A stretch of 64,000 bases of DNA from Pigmentiphaga sp. H8 (GCF_003854895.1 NZ_CP033966.1:4588001-4652000); one strand, 5' to 3'. Positions 32,277-40,912 are shown, counted from the stretch's first letter. The notes: generated from the letters alone by a model not told the origin. A program made the numbers and translations.

Positions 32277-33269
32277 ATGGCCCGCTTACCCATCACCATC
32301 GCCACCTGGGACTATGACCGGGTCCGTCCGCTGCTGGACGGCCGCGTCACCGTCGAAGGCTGCGAGGTCAACTACCTTCCCATGCCGGTGGAGGAATGTT
32401 TCCACCGCGCCTATTTCCACGGGGAGTTCGACGTCGCCGAGATCGGCTTCAGTCCCTTCCTGATCGCGCTGTCGCGCGGCATCGCGCCCTACGTCGCCCT
32501 GCCCGTCTTCCTGTCGCGCACCTTCCGCCACTCCGCCATCTACATCCGCAACGACCGCGGCATCGCCAGCGCGGCCGACCTGCGCGGCAAGCGCATCGGC
32601 CTGCCCGAGTACCAGATGTCCGCCGTGCTGTGGGTGCGGGGCTTCCTGAAGGACGAGTACGGCATCGAGGCCGCCGACATCGACTGGGTCCAGGGTGGCC
32701 TGGAACAGTATGGCCGCAAGGACAAGTTTCCGCTCAACCTCCCGCCGGGCTTCCCGCTGTCGAGCGCACCCGAAGGCCGCTCGCTGTCGAACCTGCTGGC
32801 CAGCGGTGAACTGGACGCCGTCATCTCCGCCCGCGCGCCGTCGTGCCTGCTCGATGGCCATCCCCGGGTCCAGCGCCTGTACCCCGACTACCGCGCGGTC
32901 GAGCAGGCGTACTACGCCCGCACCGGCCTGTTCCCCATCATGCACGCGCTGGGCGTGCGCCAGGATCTCGCCCAGGCGCATCCGTGGCTGCCCTCCAGCC
33001 TGTACAAGGCGTTCGCCCAGGCCAAGGAAATCGCCGAGCGCGACCTGCGCGAAGTCACCGCGCTGAAGATCGGGCTGCCGTGGGTGACCGCCGAACTGGA
33101 ATCGACCGAGGCCGTCATGGGCCGGGATTTCTGGCCCTACGGCGTGGAAGCCAACCGCAAGACGCTGGCAGCGATGACGCGCTATTCGTACGAACAGGGG
33201 TTGGCCGTCCGCCAACTGGGCGTGGATGAACTGTTCGCGGCCAGCACGCTCGACCCCGTCCACATCTAG
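32277..33269 (+). CDS. 4,5-dihydroxyphthalate decarboxylase-like protein
   Basis: 330-residue protein of the same length as Pht5-type 4,5-dihydroxyphthalate decarboxylases, which remove a carboxyl group ortho to the other one and yield protocatechuate. The fold is that of periplasmic binding proteins without a signal peptide. Visible are 'ITIATWDYDRVRPLLDGRV', 'FDVAEIGFSPFLIALSRG', 'GKRIGLPEYQMSAVLWVRG', 'GELDAVISARAP' and the C-terminal 'FWPYGVEANRKTLAAMTRYSYEQGL'. No phthalate oxygenase or dehydrogenase is present, so the substrate may be another hydroxylated aromatic acid. AGGAG precedes the ATG. First gene of the operon. Confidence 0.8.
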   Translation: MARLPITIATWDYDRVRPLLDGRVTVEGCEVNYLPMPVEECFHRAYFHGEFDVAEIGFSPFLIALSRGIAPYVALPVFLSRTFRHSAIYIRNDRGIASAADLRGKRIGLPEYQMSAVLWVRGFLKDEYGIEAADIDWVQGGLEQYGRKDKFPLNLPPGFPLSSAPEGRSLSNLLASGELDAVISARAPSCLLDGHPRVQRLYPDYRAVEQAYYARTGLFPIMHALGVRQDLAQAHPWLPSSLYKAFAQAKEIAERDLREVTALKIGLPWVTAELESTEAVMGRDFWPYGVEANRKTLAAMTRYSYEQGLAVRQLGVDELFAASTLDPVHI

Positions 33270-33278
33270 GAGCCGCCC

Positions 33279-34217
33279 ATGCCCGCGCAACTGATCTGCT
33301 GCTCGCACAGTCCGCTCATGCTGGCCGACATCGAGGCGTCCGATCCCGAGGGCCAGCGCGCCTTCTTCGACGAAATGGAAACGGTCTCGCGCGAAGTCCA
33401 TGCCTTCGCGCCCGACCTCGTGGTCAGCTTCGGCCCCGACCATTTCAACGGTTTCTTCTACGACTTGATGCCCGCGTTCTGCCTGGGCCTGGCGGCGCAC
33501 GGCACGCGCGACTGGGGGCTGCCTGGCGGCCCGCTGCGCGTACCCACCGAACTGGCGCTGGAATGCGCCCGGGCGCTGCATCGCCAGGACCTGGACACCG
33601 CCATCTCCTACGACATGTGCGTGGACCACGGCAACGCCATCTCGCTGACGCAGCTGACCGGCGCGCTGGCGCGCTACGACGTGCTGCCCATCTTCCTGAA
33701 CTGCGCCGCCGACCCGCGTCCGTCCATGCGCCGGTCGCGCCTGTTCGGCGAGGCCGTGGGCCGCTTCCTGGCCACGCGCGGCCTGCGCGTGACCATCATC
33801 GGCTCGGGCGGCCTGTCGCACGATCCCCCCACGCCGCGCCTGCGCCAGGTGCCGCATGACATCGCGCAACGGCTCGTGAAGCGGCATACCCCCACGGCCG
33901 AGGAGCTGGCCGCGCGCGAGGCCCGCGTGATCCAGGCCGGCCGCGACCTGGTCGTCGGCAAGGGCCCCTGCATGCCGCCCGACCGGAAATGGGACGAAGC
34001 CTTCATGGCCAAGCTGTGCGCCTACGACACCGAGGCCCTGGATGCCATCGACGATGCCGAGATCGACCGCCAGGGCGGCTTCGGCGGACACGAGATCCGG
34101 GCCTGGGTGGCCGCCGCGGCCGCCGCGCGCGCGATCGAGACGCATCCCATGCAGGTGCGCTACTACCGGATCATTCCCGAGTGGCTGACCGGCATGGGCA
34201 TCGTCACCGCCGGCTGA
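33279..34217 (+). CDS. mhpB: extradiol ring-cleavage dioxygenase, MhpB type (LigB superfamily)
   Basis: 312-residue Fe(II) dioxygenase similar along its length to 2,3-dihydroxyphenylpropionate 1,2-dioxygenase: 'LICCSHSPLM', 'VVSFGPDHFNGFFYDLMPAFCLGL', 'SYDMCVDHGNAISL', 'IIGSGGLSHDPPTPRL' and 'RYYRIIPEWLTGMG'. The histidines in 'SHSPLM', 'VDHG' and 'GGLSHDPP' fit the metal and catalytic sites of the class III extradiol fold. It should cleave a catechol-type ring next to a side chain to a muconic semialdehyde-type product. It follows the decarboxylase gene by 9 bases. Confidence 0.88.
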   Translation: MPAQLICCSHSPLMLADIEASDPEGQRAFFDEMETVSREVHAFAPDLVVSFGPDHFNGFFYDLMPAFCLGLAAHGTRDWGLPGGPLRVPTELALECARALHRQDLDTAISYDMCVDHGNAISLTQLTGALARYDVLPIFLNCAADPRPSMRRSRLFGEAVGRFLATRGLRVTIIGSGGLSHDPPTPRLRQVPHDIAQRLVKRHTPTAEELAAREARVIQAGRDLVVGKGPCMPPDRKWDEAFMAKLCAYDTEALDAIDDAEIDRQGGFGGHEIRAWVAAAAAARAIETHPMQVRYYRIIPEWLTGMGIVTAG

Positions 34218-34250
34218 AACACCGACCACGCATCGACCTGGACACCCCCC

Positions 34251-35099
34251 ATGGCACCCATAGCCCATCGCACCGGCACCGCCCGCAGCGGCGACGTCGA
34301 AATCTTCTACCGCCGCTTCGGCGCGCCCGGCGCCACGCCGGTCCTCATCGCGCACGGCCTGTCGTATTTCTCGTACGACTGGACCGGCATCGCCGAGGCC
34401 CTGGCCACCGACCGCGAGGTGGTCGCCGTCGACCTGCGCGGCTTCGGCGACTCCACCCGCAGCCCCGACCGGCACTACGATCTGCGCGACTTCGCCGGCG
34501 ACCTCGTCGCCGTGCTGGATCACCTGCAATGGCCGCGCGCCGTGCTGGCCGGCCACTCCATGGGCGGACGCATCTGCCTGTGCGCCGCGCACTGGTACCC
34601 CGAACGGGTGGCGGCGCTGGCCTGCCTGGACTTCGCGCCCGACGTGGCCGCCGCGGGCCGCCGCAACGTCGCCGTGCGCATCGGCAACCAGCCGGACGTA
34701 TTCGCGTCCGTGGACGAAGCGCTGGCCTACCACGGGCTGCCCGCCGACCTGCCCGCGAACGCGCCCGCCAGGAAGCGCTACGAAGCCTTCCTGCAAGCCG
34801 TTCCCGGCGGCTACGAACTCAAGCGCGACCTGCATTTCCGCGACAGCTTCCGCCAGACCCTGCAGGGCAAGCCCGCCGCGCCGGGGCCGGACCTGTGGGC
34901 CATGGTCAGGGAACTGAAGGTGCCCGCGCTGTTCGTGCGCGGCAGCCGATCCGACATGTTCGAGGCGCCCACGCTGGACAAGCTGCGACTGGCCAACCCG
35001 CGCTGCCGCGCGGAAGAGATAGACGGCAGCCACGACCTGGCCGGCGACAACCCCGGGGACCTGGCGCGCGTGCTGCGCGGCTTCCTGCCCGCGGACTGA
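34251..35099 (+). CDS. alpha/beta hydrolase, ring-fission product hydrolase type
   Basis: 282-residue hydrolase with oxyanion loop 'LIAHGLSYFSYDW', nucleophile elbow 'LAGHSMGGRICL', an acid in 'FVRGSRSDMFEAP' and a late His in 'EIDGSHDLAGDNP'. Its place directly after an MhpB-type dioxygenase suggests C-C hydrolysis of the meta-cleavage product, as MhpC does, although the sequence would also fit an esterase or lactonase. Role assigned from context. Confidence 0.75.
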   Translation: MAPIAHRTGTARSGDVEIFYRRFGAPGATPVLIAHGLSYFSYDWTGIAEALATDREVVAVDLRGFGDSTRSPDRHYDLRDFAGDLVAVLDHLQWPRAVLAGHSMGGRICLCAAHWYPERVAALACLDFAPDVAAAGRRNVAVRIGNQPDVFASVDEALAYHGLPADLPANAPARKRYEAFLQAVPGGYELKRDLHFRDSFRQTLQGKPAAPGPDLWAMVRELKVPALFVRGSRSDMFEAPTLDKLRLANPRCRAEEIDGSHDLAGDNPGDLARVLRGFLPAD

Positions 35100-35150
35100 A
35101 CCGGCCGCCGACCCGATACGACACGACAACAACGACCCAGGAGGAAGACC

Positions 35151-36602
35151 ATGTCCATCGAGAAACTGCTGCCCAGGCATCGCGACCTGTATTACGGCGG
35201 CGCCTGGCATCGCCCCGAGGGCGGCTATGCCGACTCCTTCAGCCCGTCCACCGGCGAGAACCTGGGCCCCTGCGCGGTGGCCAGCCACGCCGACGTCGAT
35301 GCCGCCGTGCGCGCCGCGCACGAGGCCTATGGCTCATGGCGGCGCACCGCGCCCGGCGAACGCGCCACGGTGCTGCGCCGCATCGCCCAGGTCATGCGCG
35401 AGCATCGCGAGGAACTGGCCATGATCGACGCCATCGACTGCGGCAACCCCGTGTCCGCGCTGATGCACGACGTCGACATCGCCACCCAGCTCATCGACTA
35501 CTTCGCCGGGCTGGTCTATGAGCTGCGCGGCTCCACCATTCCCATGGGCGAAGGCGTCATCGACATGACGGTGCGCGAGCCCTATGGCGTCTGCGCCCGC
35601 ATCGTCGCCTACAACCATCCGATGATGTTCACCGCCAGCCGGCTGGCGGCGGCCGTCGCCGCCGGCAACACCGTCATCATGAAACCGCCGGTGCAGGCGC
35701 CGCTGTCGGCCTATCGGCTGATGGAACTGATAGACGGCATCGCGCCGCCCGGGGTCATCAACGTGCTGTCGGGCGGGACCGAGTGCGGGCAGGCGCTGGT
35801 CGACCACCCGCTGGTGCCCAAGGTCACGCTGATCGGCAGCATCGCCACCGGCAAGGCCATCTCGCGCGGCGCGGCCGAACACCTCAAGCACGTCAGCCTG
35901 GAACTGGGCGGCAAGAACGCGCTGGTGGTCTACCCCGACGCGGACCTGGAACGCGCCATCAAGGGCGCCGTGGCCGGCATGTGCTTCACCTGGTGCGGCC
36001 AGGCATGCAGCTCGACCACGCGGCTGTTCGTGCACGAATCGGTGTACGACCAGGTGGTCCAGGGCGTGCTGGAAGGCGTGCGCGCCTACCGCCCCGGCCT
36101 GCCCACGGACAAGGCCACGACCATGGGCGCCATCGTCTCGCGCGAGCAGTACGACAAGATCATGCACTACATCGAGCTGGGCAAGCAGGAAGGCGCCCGG
36201 CTGGCGGCGGGCGGCAAGCATCCCGACGGCGCCGGGCTGGCCGACGGATACTTCATCGAGCCCACCGTCTTCACCGACGTGACCATGGACATGCGCATCG
36301 CGCGGGAAGAAATATTCGGCCCGGTGCTGTCCATCCTCAAGTGGTCGGACGAGGACGAGATGTTCGACCAGGTCAATTCGCTGGAGTACGGGCTGGCCGC
36401 CGGCGTGTACACCACGCGGCTCGATACGGCCCACCGCGCCGCCGGCCGCTTCGAGGCGGGCTACGTCTGGGTCAACAACGCGGCCAAGCATTTCTTCCCC
36501 GCTCCTTTCGGCGGCTACAAGCAGTCGGGCAACAACCGCGAGGAATCCTTCGAGGAACTGGTGTCCTACACGCAATTGAAGAACGTCTACATCACGCTTT
36601 GA
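35151..36602 (+). CDS. NAD(P)-dependent aldehyde dehydrogenase
   Basis: 483-residue ALDH-superfamily enzyme with 'YNHPMMFTASRLAAAVAAGNTVIMKPP', 'LIGSIATGKAISRGAAEHLKHVSLELGGKNALVV' with the general-base Glu, catalytic Cys286 in 'TWCGQACSSTTRLFV', and 'EEIFGPVLSILKW'. It precedes the hydratase/lyase-like gene by 17 bases. In ferulate pathways a vanillin dehydrogenase sits beside the hydratase/lyase, so here it probably oxidises the aldehyde released by that enzyme to an acid. The real aldehyde is unknown. Confidence 0.85.
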   Translation: MSIEKLLPRHRDLYYGGAWHRPEGGYADSFSPSTGENLGPCAVASHADVDAAVRAAHEAYGSWRRTAPGERATVLRRIAQVMREHREELAMIDAIDCGNPVSALMHDVDIATQLIDYFAGLVYELRGSTIPMGEGVIDMTVREPYGVCARIVAYNHPMMFTASRLAAAVAAGNTVIMKPPVQAPLSAYRLMELIDGIAPPGVINVLSGGTECGQALVDHPLVPKVTLIGSIATGKAISRGAAEHLKHVSLELGGKNALVVYPDADLERAIKGAVAGMCFTWCGQACSSTTRLFVHESVYDQVVQGVLEGVRAYRPGLPTDKATTMGAIVSREQYDKIMHYIELGKQEGARLAAGGKHPDGAGLADGYFIEPTVFTDVTMDMRIAREEIFGPVLSILKWSDEDEMFDQVNSLEYGLAAGVYTTRLDTAHRAAGRFEAGYVWVNNAAKHFFPAPFGGYKQSGNNREESFEELVSYTQLKNVYITL

Positions 36603-36619
36603 ACCAGGAAGAGACAAGC

Positions 36620-37450
36620 ATGCAATTCGATCAGTTGAAGAACGTCAAAGTCGAGATCGCCAACGGCATAGGCTGGGTCACGCTGAACCGCCCCGACAAG
36701 CGCAACGCGATGAGCCCGGACCTGCACTTCGAGATGGTGGACGTGCTCAAGGAGCTGGCCGAGGAACCGGCGGTGCGCGTGCTGGTGCTGACCGGCGCGG
36801 GCGAAAGCTGGTGCGCCGGCCAGGACATCGGCCTGTTCTTCCGCGCCCTGGACGACAAGCCCAAGCAGCGGCACCTGGCCCGGCTGGCCAACCACGAATG
36901 GCGCTGGACCCTGCTCAGCAGCTTTCCCAAGCCCACCATCGCCATGGTGAACGGGCACTGCTACGGCGGCGCCTTCGTGCAGTTGTTCGCCTGCGATTTC
37001 GCCATCGCGGCGGACGAAGCGCAGTTCGGCCTGTCCGAGGTGAACTGGGGCATCCTGCCCGGCGGCCTGGTCGGCAAGGTCATCGTCGACGGGCTGGCCT
37101 ACCGCGACGCGGTCTACTACGCGATGACGGGCGACCCCTTCGACGGCAAGACGGCCGCGCAGATGCGGCTGGTGACCGAGTCCGTGCCGCTCGACCGCCT
37201 GCGCGCGCGCACCGAGGAACTGGCCGCCACGCTGGCGCGCAAGAATCCGCAGACGCTGCGCACCATCAAGGAAAGCCTGCGCCTGGTGCGCGGCATGAGC
37301 GTGGACCAGGCCGCCGACTACCTGCTGGCCAAGGAGCGCGAGATGCGCTTCATGGATACCGAGGGCGGACGCGAACAGGCCATGACCCAGTTCCTGGACG
37401 AGAAGACCTATCGCCCCGGTTTCGGCGAATACCGGCGGGACGCGCAATGA
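36620..37450 (+). CDS. hydroxycinnamoyl-CoA hydratase/lyase-like crotonase
   Basis: 276-residue crotonase closest, from memory, to hydroxycinnamoyl-CoA hydratase-lyase (feruloyl-CoA to vanillin and acetyl-CoA). Shared features are 'VTLNRPDKRNAMSP', 'AMVNGHCYGGAF', 'FGLSEVNWGILPGGLV' with the catalytic Glu (Glu140) and the tail 'MDTEGGREQAMTQFLDEK'. The two tyrosines that hold the substrate phenol in the P. fluorescens enzyme appear replaced (Phe73, Leu236), and the active-site Ser is Val120. A related acyl-CoA with a different ring or side chain seems likely. Its stop overlaps the CoA-transferase start (ATGA). Confidence 0.8.
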   Translation: MQFDQLKNVKVEIANGIGWVTLNRPDKRNAMSPDLHFEMVDVLKELAEEPAVRVLVLTGAGESWCAGQDIGLFFRALDDKPKQRHLARLANHEWRWTLLSSFPKPTIAMVNGHCYGGAFVQLFACDFAIAADEAQFGLSEVNWGILPGGLVGKVIVDGLAYRDAVYYAMTGDPFDGKTAAQMRLVTESVPLDRLRARTEELAATLARKNPQTLRTIKESLRLVRGMSVDQAADYLLAKEREMRFMDTEGGREQAMTQFLDEKTYRPGFGEYRRDAQ

Positions 37451-38640
37451 ACGCCTCGTCCGCGCCCGCCTCCGGCGACGTCCTGCAAGGCATCCGGGTG
37501 CTGGAGCTGGGCAACTTCATCACCGGCCCCTATGCCGGGCTGATGCTGGCCGACCTGGGCGCCGACGTGATCAAGGTCGAGCGGCCGGAAGGCGACCCTT
37601 TCCGCGCCTTCCGCGACGGCCAGTACAGTCCGAACTTCGTCGCGTTCAACCGCAACAAGCGCAGCGTGAAGCTGGACCTGGGTCGCCAGGCGGGGCGCGA
37701 CGCCCTGCTGCGGCTGGTGGACACGGCGGACGTGCTGATCGAGAACTTCCGTCCCGGCGTCATGGACAGGATGGGCCTGGGATGGGAGACGCTGCGCGCC
37801 CGGCGGCCGCAGCTGGTCTATTGCGCGATCGGCGGCTTCCTGCCCGGCAGCCGGCACGAGGGCCAGCCCGCCTTCGACACCATCGGCCAGGCCTTGAGCG
37901 GCATGCTGGACACTTTCCTGGATCCCGCCAATCCGCAGGTGCGCGGACCCACCATCTCGGACCAGCTGGCGGGCATGTACGCGTGCCAGGGCATCCTGGG
38001 CGCGCTGTTCGCCCGGCAGGCCACCGGGCGAGGCCGGCTGGTCGAGGTCAACATGATCGAGTCGTCCATGTCCTTCATGCCCGACTTCTTCGCCAGCTAT
38101 ACCCGCGACGGCACGCGCATGCGGTCGACCACGCGCGCGTCCTATTCGCACAGCCTCGCGTTCGAGTGCGCCGACGGCGCGCGCATCGGCCTGCAGCTCT
38201 CGTCGCCGTCGAAATTCTGGGAAGGCCTGGTACGGGCGGTGGAAATGCCCGAACTGCGGGACGATCCACGCTTCGCCACCCGAGGCGCGCGCATCGCCAA
38301 CTTCGAGTCGCTGTCCGCGTTGCTCAGGGACCGTTTCCGCACGCAGCCGCAGGCCCACTGGCTGGCCGCGCTGCGCGCCGCCGACGTGCCGCACGCGCCG
38401 GTCCTGACCGTGCCCGACATCCTGGACGATCCCGAGTTCGCGGCCGCCGGCAGTTTCCATGAACTGCATCACCCCGAGATGGGATCGGTGCGGGCGCTGA
38501 GCCGGCCCATCCGCTACGACGGCCAGCGCCAGCCCAGCCGCCATCCTCCGCCCACGCTGGGCGAGCAGACCGCCGCCATCCTGGCCGAGGCCGGCCTGTC
38601 GGAACAGGAAATCGCCGCCGTCCGGGGGACGACGGCCTAG
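37447..38640 (+). CDS. CaiB/BaiF family (class III) CoA transferase
   Basis: 397-residue enzyme with the family patterns 'LQGIRVLELGNFITGPYAGLMLADLGADVIKVERPEGDPFR', 'NRNKRSVKLDL', 'DVLIENFRPGVMDRMGLG', 'ISDQLAGMYACQGILGALFARQATGRG' and the catalytic Asp expected in the 'GQALSGMLDTFLDP'/'FDTIGQALSG' region. Class III transferases move CoA between carboxylic acids. Coupled by a four-base overlap to the hydratase/lyase-like gene, it probably activates that enzyme's substrate in place of a CoA ligase. Confidence 0.9.
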   Translation: MNASSAPASGDVLQGIRVLELGNFITGPYAGLMLADLGADVIKVERPEGDPFRAFRDGQYSPNFVAFNRNKRSVKLDLGRQAGRDALLRLVDTADVLIENFRPGVMDRMGLGWETLRARRPQLVYCAIGGFLPGSRHEGQPAFDTIGQALSGMLDTFLDPANPQVRGPTISDQLAGMYACQGILGALFARQATGRGRLVEVNMIESSMSFMPDFFASYTRDGTRMRSTTRASYSHSLAFECADGARIGLQLSSPSKFWEGLVRAVEMPELRDDPRFATRGARIANFESLSALLRDRFRTQPQAHWLAALRAADVPHAPVLTVPDILDDPEFAAAGSFHELHHPEMGSVRALSRPIRYDGQRQPSRHPPPTLGEQTAAILAEAGLSEQEIAAVRGTTA

Positions 38641-38669
38641 GTCCGTCCACTTAGAAAAGGAGACACCGC

Positions 38670-39674
38670 ATGCAAGACCATCGCGACACCTCGATCACCC
38701 GCCGCGGCTTCATCGCCGCCAGCGCCGGCCTGGCCCTGGGCGCGGCCGGCGCCGCACGCGGCCAGGGCGACACCTACCCGACACGCGCCATCCGTGTCAT
38801 CGTGCCCTTCCCCGCCGGCGCCGGCGCCGACTCCAACGCGCGGCTGGTGGCCCAGCAACTGGCGGAGAAACTGGGCCAGCCCGTGGTGGTCGACAACCGG
38901 CCCGGCGCCAACGGCCTGATCGGCACCGAAGCCGTGGCCAAGGCCGCGCCCGACGGCTATACCCTGCTGTTCGTCGACCGCGGTGCGCTGGGCATCAATC
39001 CCAGCCTGTACAAGAAGCTGCCCTACGATCCGCTGAAGGACTTTTCCTACGTCGGCATCGCGGTCTGGGGCCCCTATGTGCTCGTGGCCGGCTCCAAGCA
39101 GCCAGCCAAGACCATCCAGGAGTTCGTCGCCGCCGCGCGCAAGCAGCCCGGCCGCCTGACCTATGCCAGCTTCGGCAACGGCAGCATGACCCAGCTGGGC
39201 ACCGAGTCGCTGTGCTCACGCCTGGGCATACAGCTGACCCACGTGCCCTACAAGGGCGGCGCCCCGGCGCTGACCGCGGCCATGGCCGGCGAGGTCGACA
39301 TGGCCCTGGTCACGATCGGACCGGCGCTGGGCGCGATCCGCGAAGGCCGCGTGCGGCCGCTGCTGGTGGGCGGCAACCGCCGCTTCCCGCTGCTGCCGGA
39401 CGTCCCCGCCGTGAGCGAGATCGGCGGCGACGAGAACACCATCCCCGACACCTATTTCGGCTTCGCCCTGCCGGCCGGCACGCCCGCCGCGATCCGCGAC
39501 CGCCTGTCGGGCACCATCCGCCAGGTGCTGGCCGATGCGGCCATCCGCACGAAACTGGCCGACAGCGGCTTCCAGGCGGCACGGGGCACCCCGGAGGAAA
39601 TGCGGTCCACGGTGGAACACGACATCGCGGCCTTCGGCAAGCTCGCGCGCGAGTTGAACATCCGGCCCGAATGA
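38670..39674 (+). CDS. Bug/TctC-family solute receptor with Tat-type signal
   Basis: 334-residue receptor whose signal peptide contains a twin-arginine motif ('SITRRGFIAASAGLALGAAG'), so it is probably exported folded. The family body follows: 'YPTRAIRVIVPFPAGAGADSNARLVAQQLAEKLGQPVVVDNRPGANGLIGTEAVA', 'THVPYKGGAPALTAAMAGEVDMALV' and 'FALPAGTPAAIRDRLSGTIRQVL'. It closes the operon and is the second Bug protein tied to it; the first, at 31158, is Sec-type and divergent. The two may bind different forms of the substrate. Confidence 0.9.
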   Translation: MQDHRDTSITRRGFIAASAGLALGAAGAARGQGDTYPTRAIRVIVPFPAGAGADSNARLVAQQLAEKLGQPVVVDNRPGANGLIGTEAVAKAAPDGYTLLFVDRGALGINPSLYKKLPYDPLKDFSYVGIAVWGPYVLVAGSKQPAKTIQEFVAAARKQPGRLTYASFGNGSMTQLGTESLCSRLGIQLTHVPYKGGAPALTAAMAGEVDMALVTIGPALGAIREGRVRPLLVGGNRRFPLLPDVPAVSEIGGDENTIPDTYFGFALPAGTPAAIRDRLSGTIRQVLADAAIRTKLADSGFQAARGTPEEMRSTVEHDIAAFGKLARELNIRPE

Positions 39675-39712
39675 TGGACGGTCCGCAGGATAATGGCGGG
39701 GATGGAATAATC

Positions 39713-39738
39713 GCGGTCGGCGCTCCGGCGCCGACCGC
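39713..39738. promoter_or_regulatory. perfect palindrome upstream of the GntR gene
   Basis: GCGGTCGGCGC (39713-39723) and GCGCCGACCGC (39728-39738) form an 11-bp perfect stem around TCCG. No T-run follows, so it is either a hairpin ending the operon transcript without a U-tract or an operator in front of gntR (start 39764). Confidence 0.55.
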
Positions 39739-39763
39739 AGCTCCCGAACCAGGCTTCCGACCC

Positions 39764-40495
39764 ATGTCCTCATTCACCGACACCACGCTAGACCGGATGG
39801 CGCGCTATCTGCAACTGGCATCGCTGTTCCGCAACAAGATCATTACCGGCGACTGGCCGGTGGGCGGCCGCATCCCGAACGTAGCGGACCTGGCCGTGGA
39901 CTTCGAGGTGGCACGCGGCACCATACGCGAAGCGCTGGGCGTGCTGGAGGACGAAGGGCTGATCGAGCGCTTCCGCGCCAAGGGCAGTTTCGTTCGCCGA
40001 ACGCCCAAGGAACGCAGCGCGCACCGGCTGGCCATCGACTGGGCCTCGCTGATCTCGGCCCACGAGGGCGCGGACATCGAGGTCCTGGAACAGCGGGACC
40101 TGGACGAACTCCCCGCCTTCGCCGCCGGCGAAGGCGAACCGGCCGACCATTACACGATGATGCGCAGGGTGCACGCGCGCGACGGCCACCCCTATCTGGC
40201 GGCCCGCTTCATCCTGGACAGCGAGTTGTTCAGGCAAGGACCGCCTGAACGGTTCCGGCACGAGGCCACCCTGCCCATCCTGCACGAGGTTGCCGGCAAG
40301 CGCATCGCGCGGGCCAATCAGATCATGACCCTGGGCAGCGCCGACCGCGAGATGGCAGCGCTGCTGGAACTGCCGCTGAACGCACCGGTGGCGCACGTCG
40401 TGCGGCGCGCCATCGACACGTCGGGCAAGCTGATCTACGTGGGGGAAGGGATATACCGGGGGGATGCGGTCAGGCTGGAGATCGCGCTGATCTGA
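39764..40495 (+). CDS. GntR-family regulator with UTRA domain (HutC subfamily)
   Basis: 243-residue regulator: a winged helix 'FRNKIITGDWPVGGRIPNVADLAVDFEVARGTIREALGVLEDEGLIERFRAKGSFVRR', then a UTRA ligand domain ('YTMMRRVHARDGHPYLAARFILDSELF', 'IARANQIMTLGSADREMAALLELPLNAPVAHVVRRAIDTSGKLIYVGEGIYRGD'). Such proteins usually repress a catabolic operon until an intermediate binds. Its place at the end of the aromatic cluster makes that operon the natural target. Start MSSFTDTT chosen for the family N-terminus. Confidence 0.88.
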   Translation: MSSFTDTTLDRMARYLQLASLFRNKIITGDWPVGGRIPNVADLAVDFEVARGTIREALGVLEDEGLIERFRAKGSFVRRTPKERSAHRLAIDWASLISAHEGADIEVLEQRDLDELPAFAAGEGEPADHYTMMRRVHARDGHPYLAARFILDSELFRQGPPERFRHEATLPILHEVAGKRIARANQIMTLGSADREMAALLELPLNAPVAHVVRRAIDTSGKLIYVGEGIYRGDAVRLEIALI

Positions 40496-40496
40496 T

Positions 40497-40889
40497 TCAG
40501 AGCAGCTTGTTCAGGGCAGTCATGACACCCACTGCCACCACCAGCAGCGAGCCGAGCTTGATGGTCATGCGCTGTTCGAGCAAACGGAGCTCGGACCTCA
40601 GTTGGCCTTCTGAGCTGACCAACCGGTTTTCCAAGGCCCGGATATCGCCCTTGAGGCCGGTTTCCACTCGTTCGAGTTCTACGCGCATGCCCAGGGTGAC
40701 CCGCTCGAGATCGGCGCGTGTGGCCAGCGTGATTCGTTCGAGATCCGCCCGCGTGGCCAAGGCGTCCATACCGGTCGTCAACACCTGCGCCAGCGCCTCG
40801 GCTTGCGCATCCGCCAAGGGCGCCGCCACGCCTGCCTGCTGCAGGCGCTTGGAATACTGCAAGGTATCGAAGGCAAGGGCGGCGGTCAT
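40497..40889 (-). CDS. CCDC90/DUF1640-like coiled-coil membrane protein
   Basis: 130-residue protein: an N-terminal helical part ('FDTLQYSKRLQQAGVAAPLADAQAEALAQVL'), a central coiled coil with heptad-like repeats ('ATRADLERITLATRADLERVTLGMRVELERVETGLKGDIRALENRL'), and one C-terminal membrane helix ('LGSLLVVAVGVMTALNKLL'). The order matches the CCDC90 (DUF1640) group, whose mitochondrial members include MCUR1; bacterial function is not known. The coiled coil comes from short DNA repeats (GATC/GAGATC-GCGCG-GTGGCC units near 40705-40760). It converges on gntR with one base between stops. Confidence 0.75.
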   Translation of the reverse strand: MTAALAFDTLQYSKRLQQAGVAAPLADAQAEALAQVLTTGMDALATRADLERITLATRADLERVTLGMRVELERVETGLKGDIRALENRLVSSEGQLRSELRLLEQRMTIKLGSLLVVAVGVMTALNKLL

Positions 40890-40912
40890 GGAAATATTCT
40901 ATGCCATGACAT

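Noticed and set aside
32286..35321. A 1011-codon minus-strand frame across three catabolic genes
   Set aside because: It is composed of low-complexity sequence and crosses gene boundaries of three well-supported plus-strand genes.
37447..38640. Carnitine CoA transferase of a carnitine pathway
   Set aside because: No other cai gene is present; the overlap with the hydratase/lyase-like gene points to aromatic catabolism.
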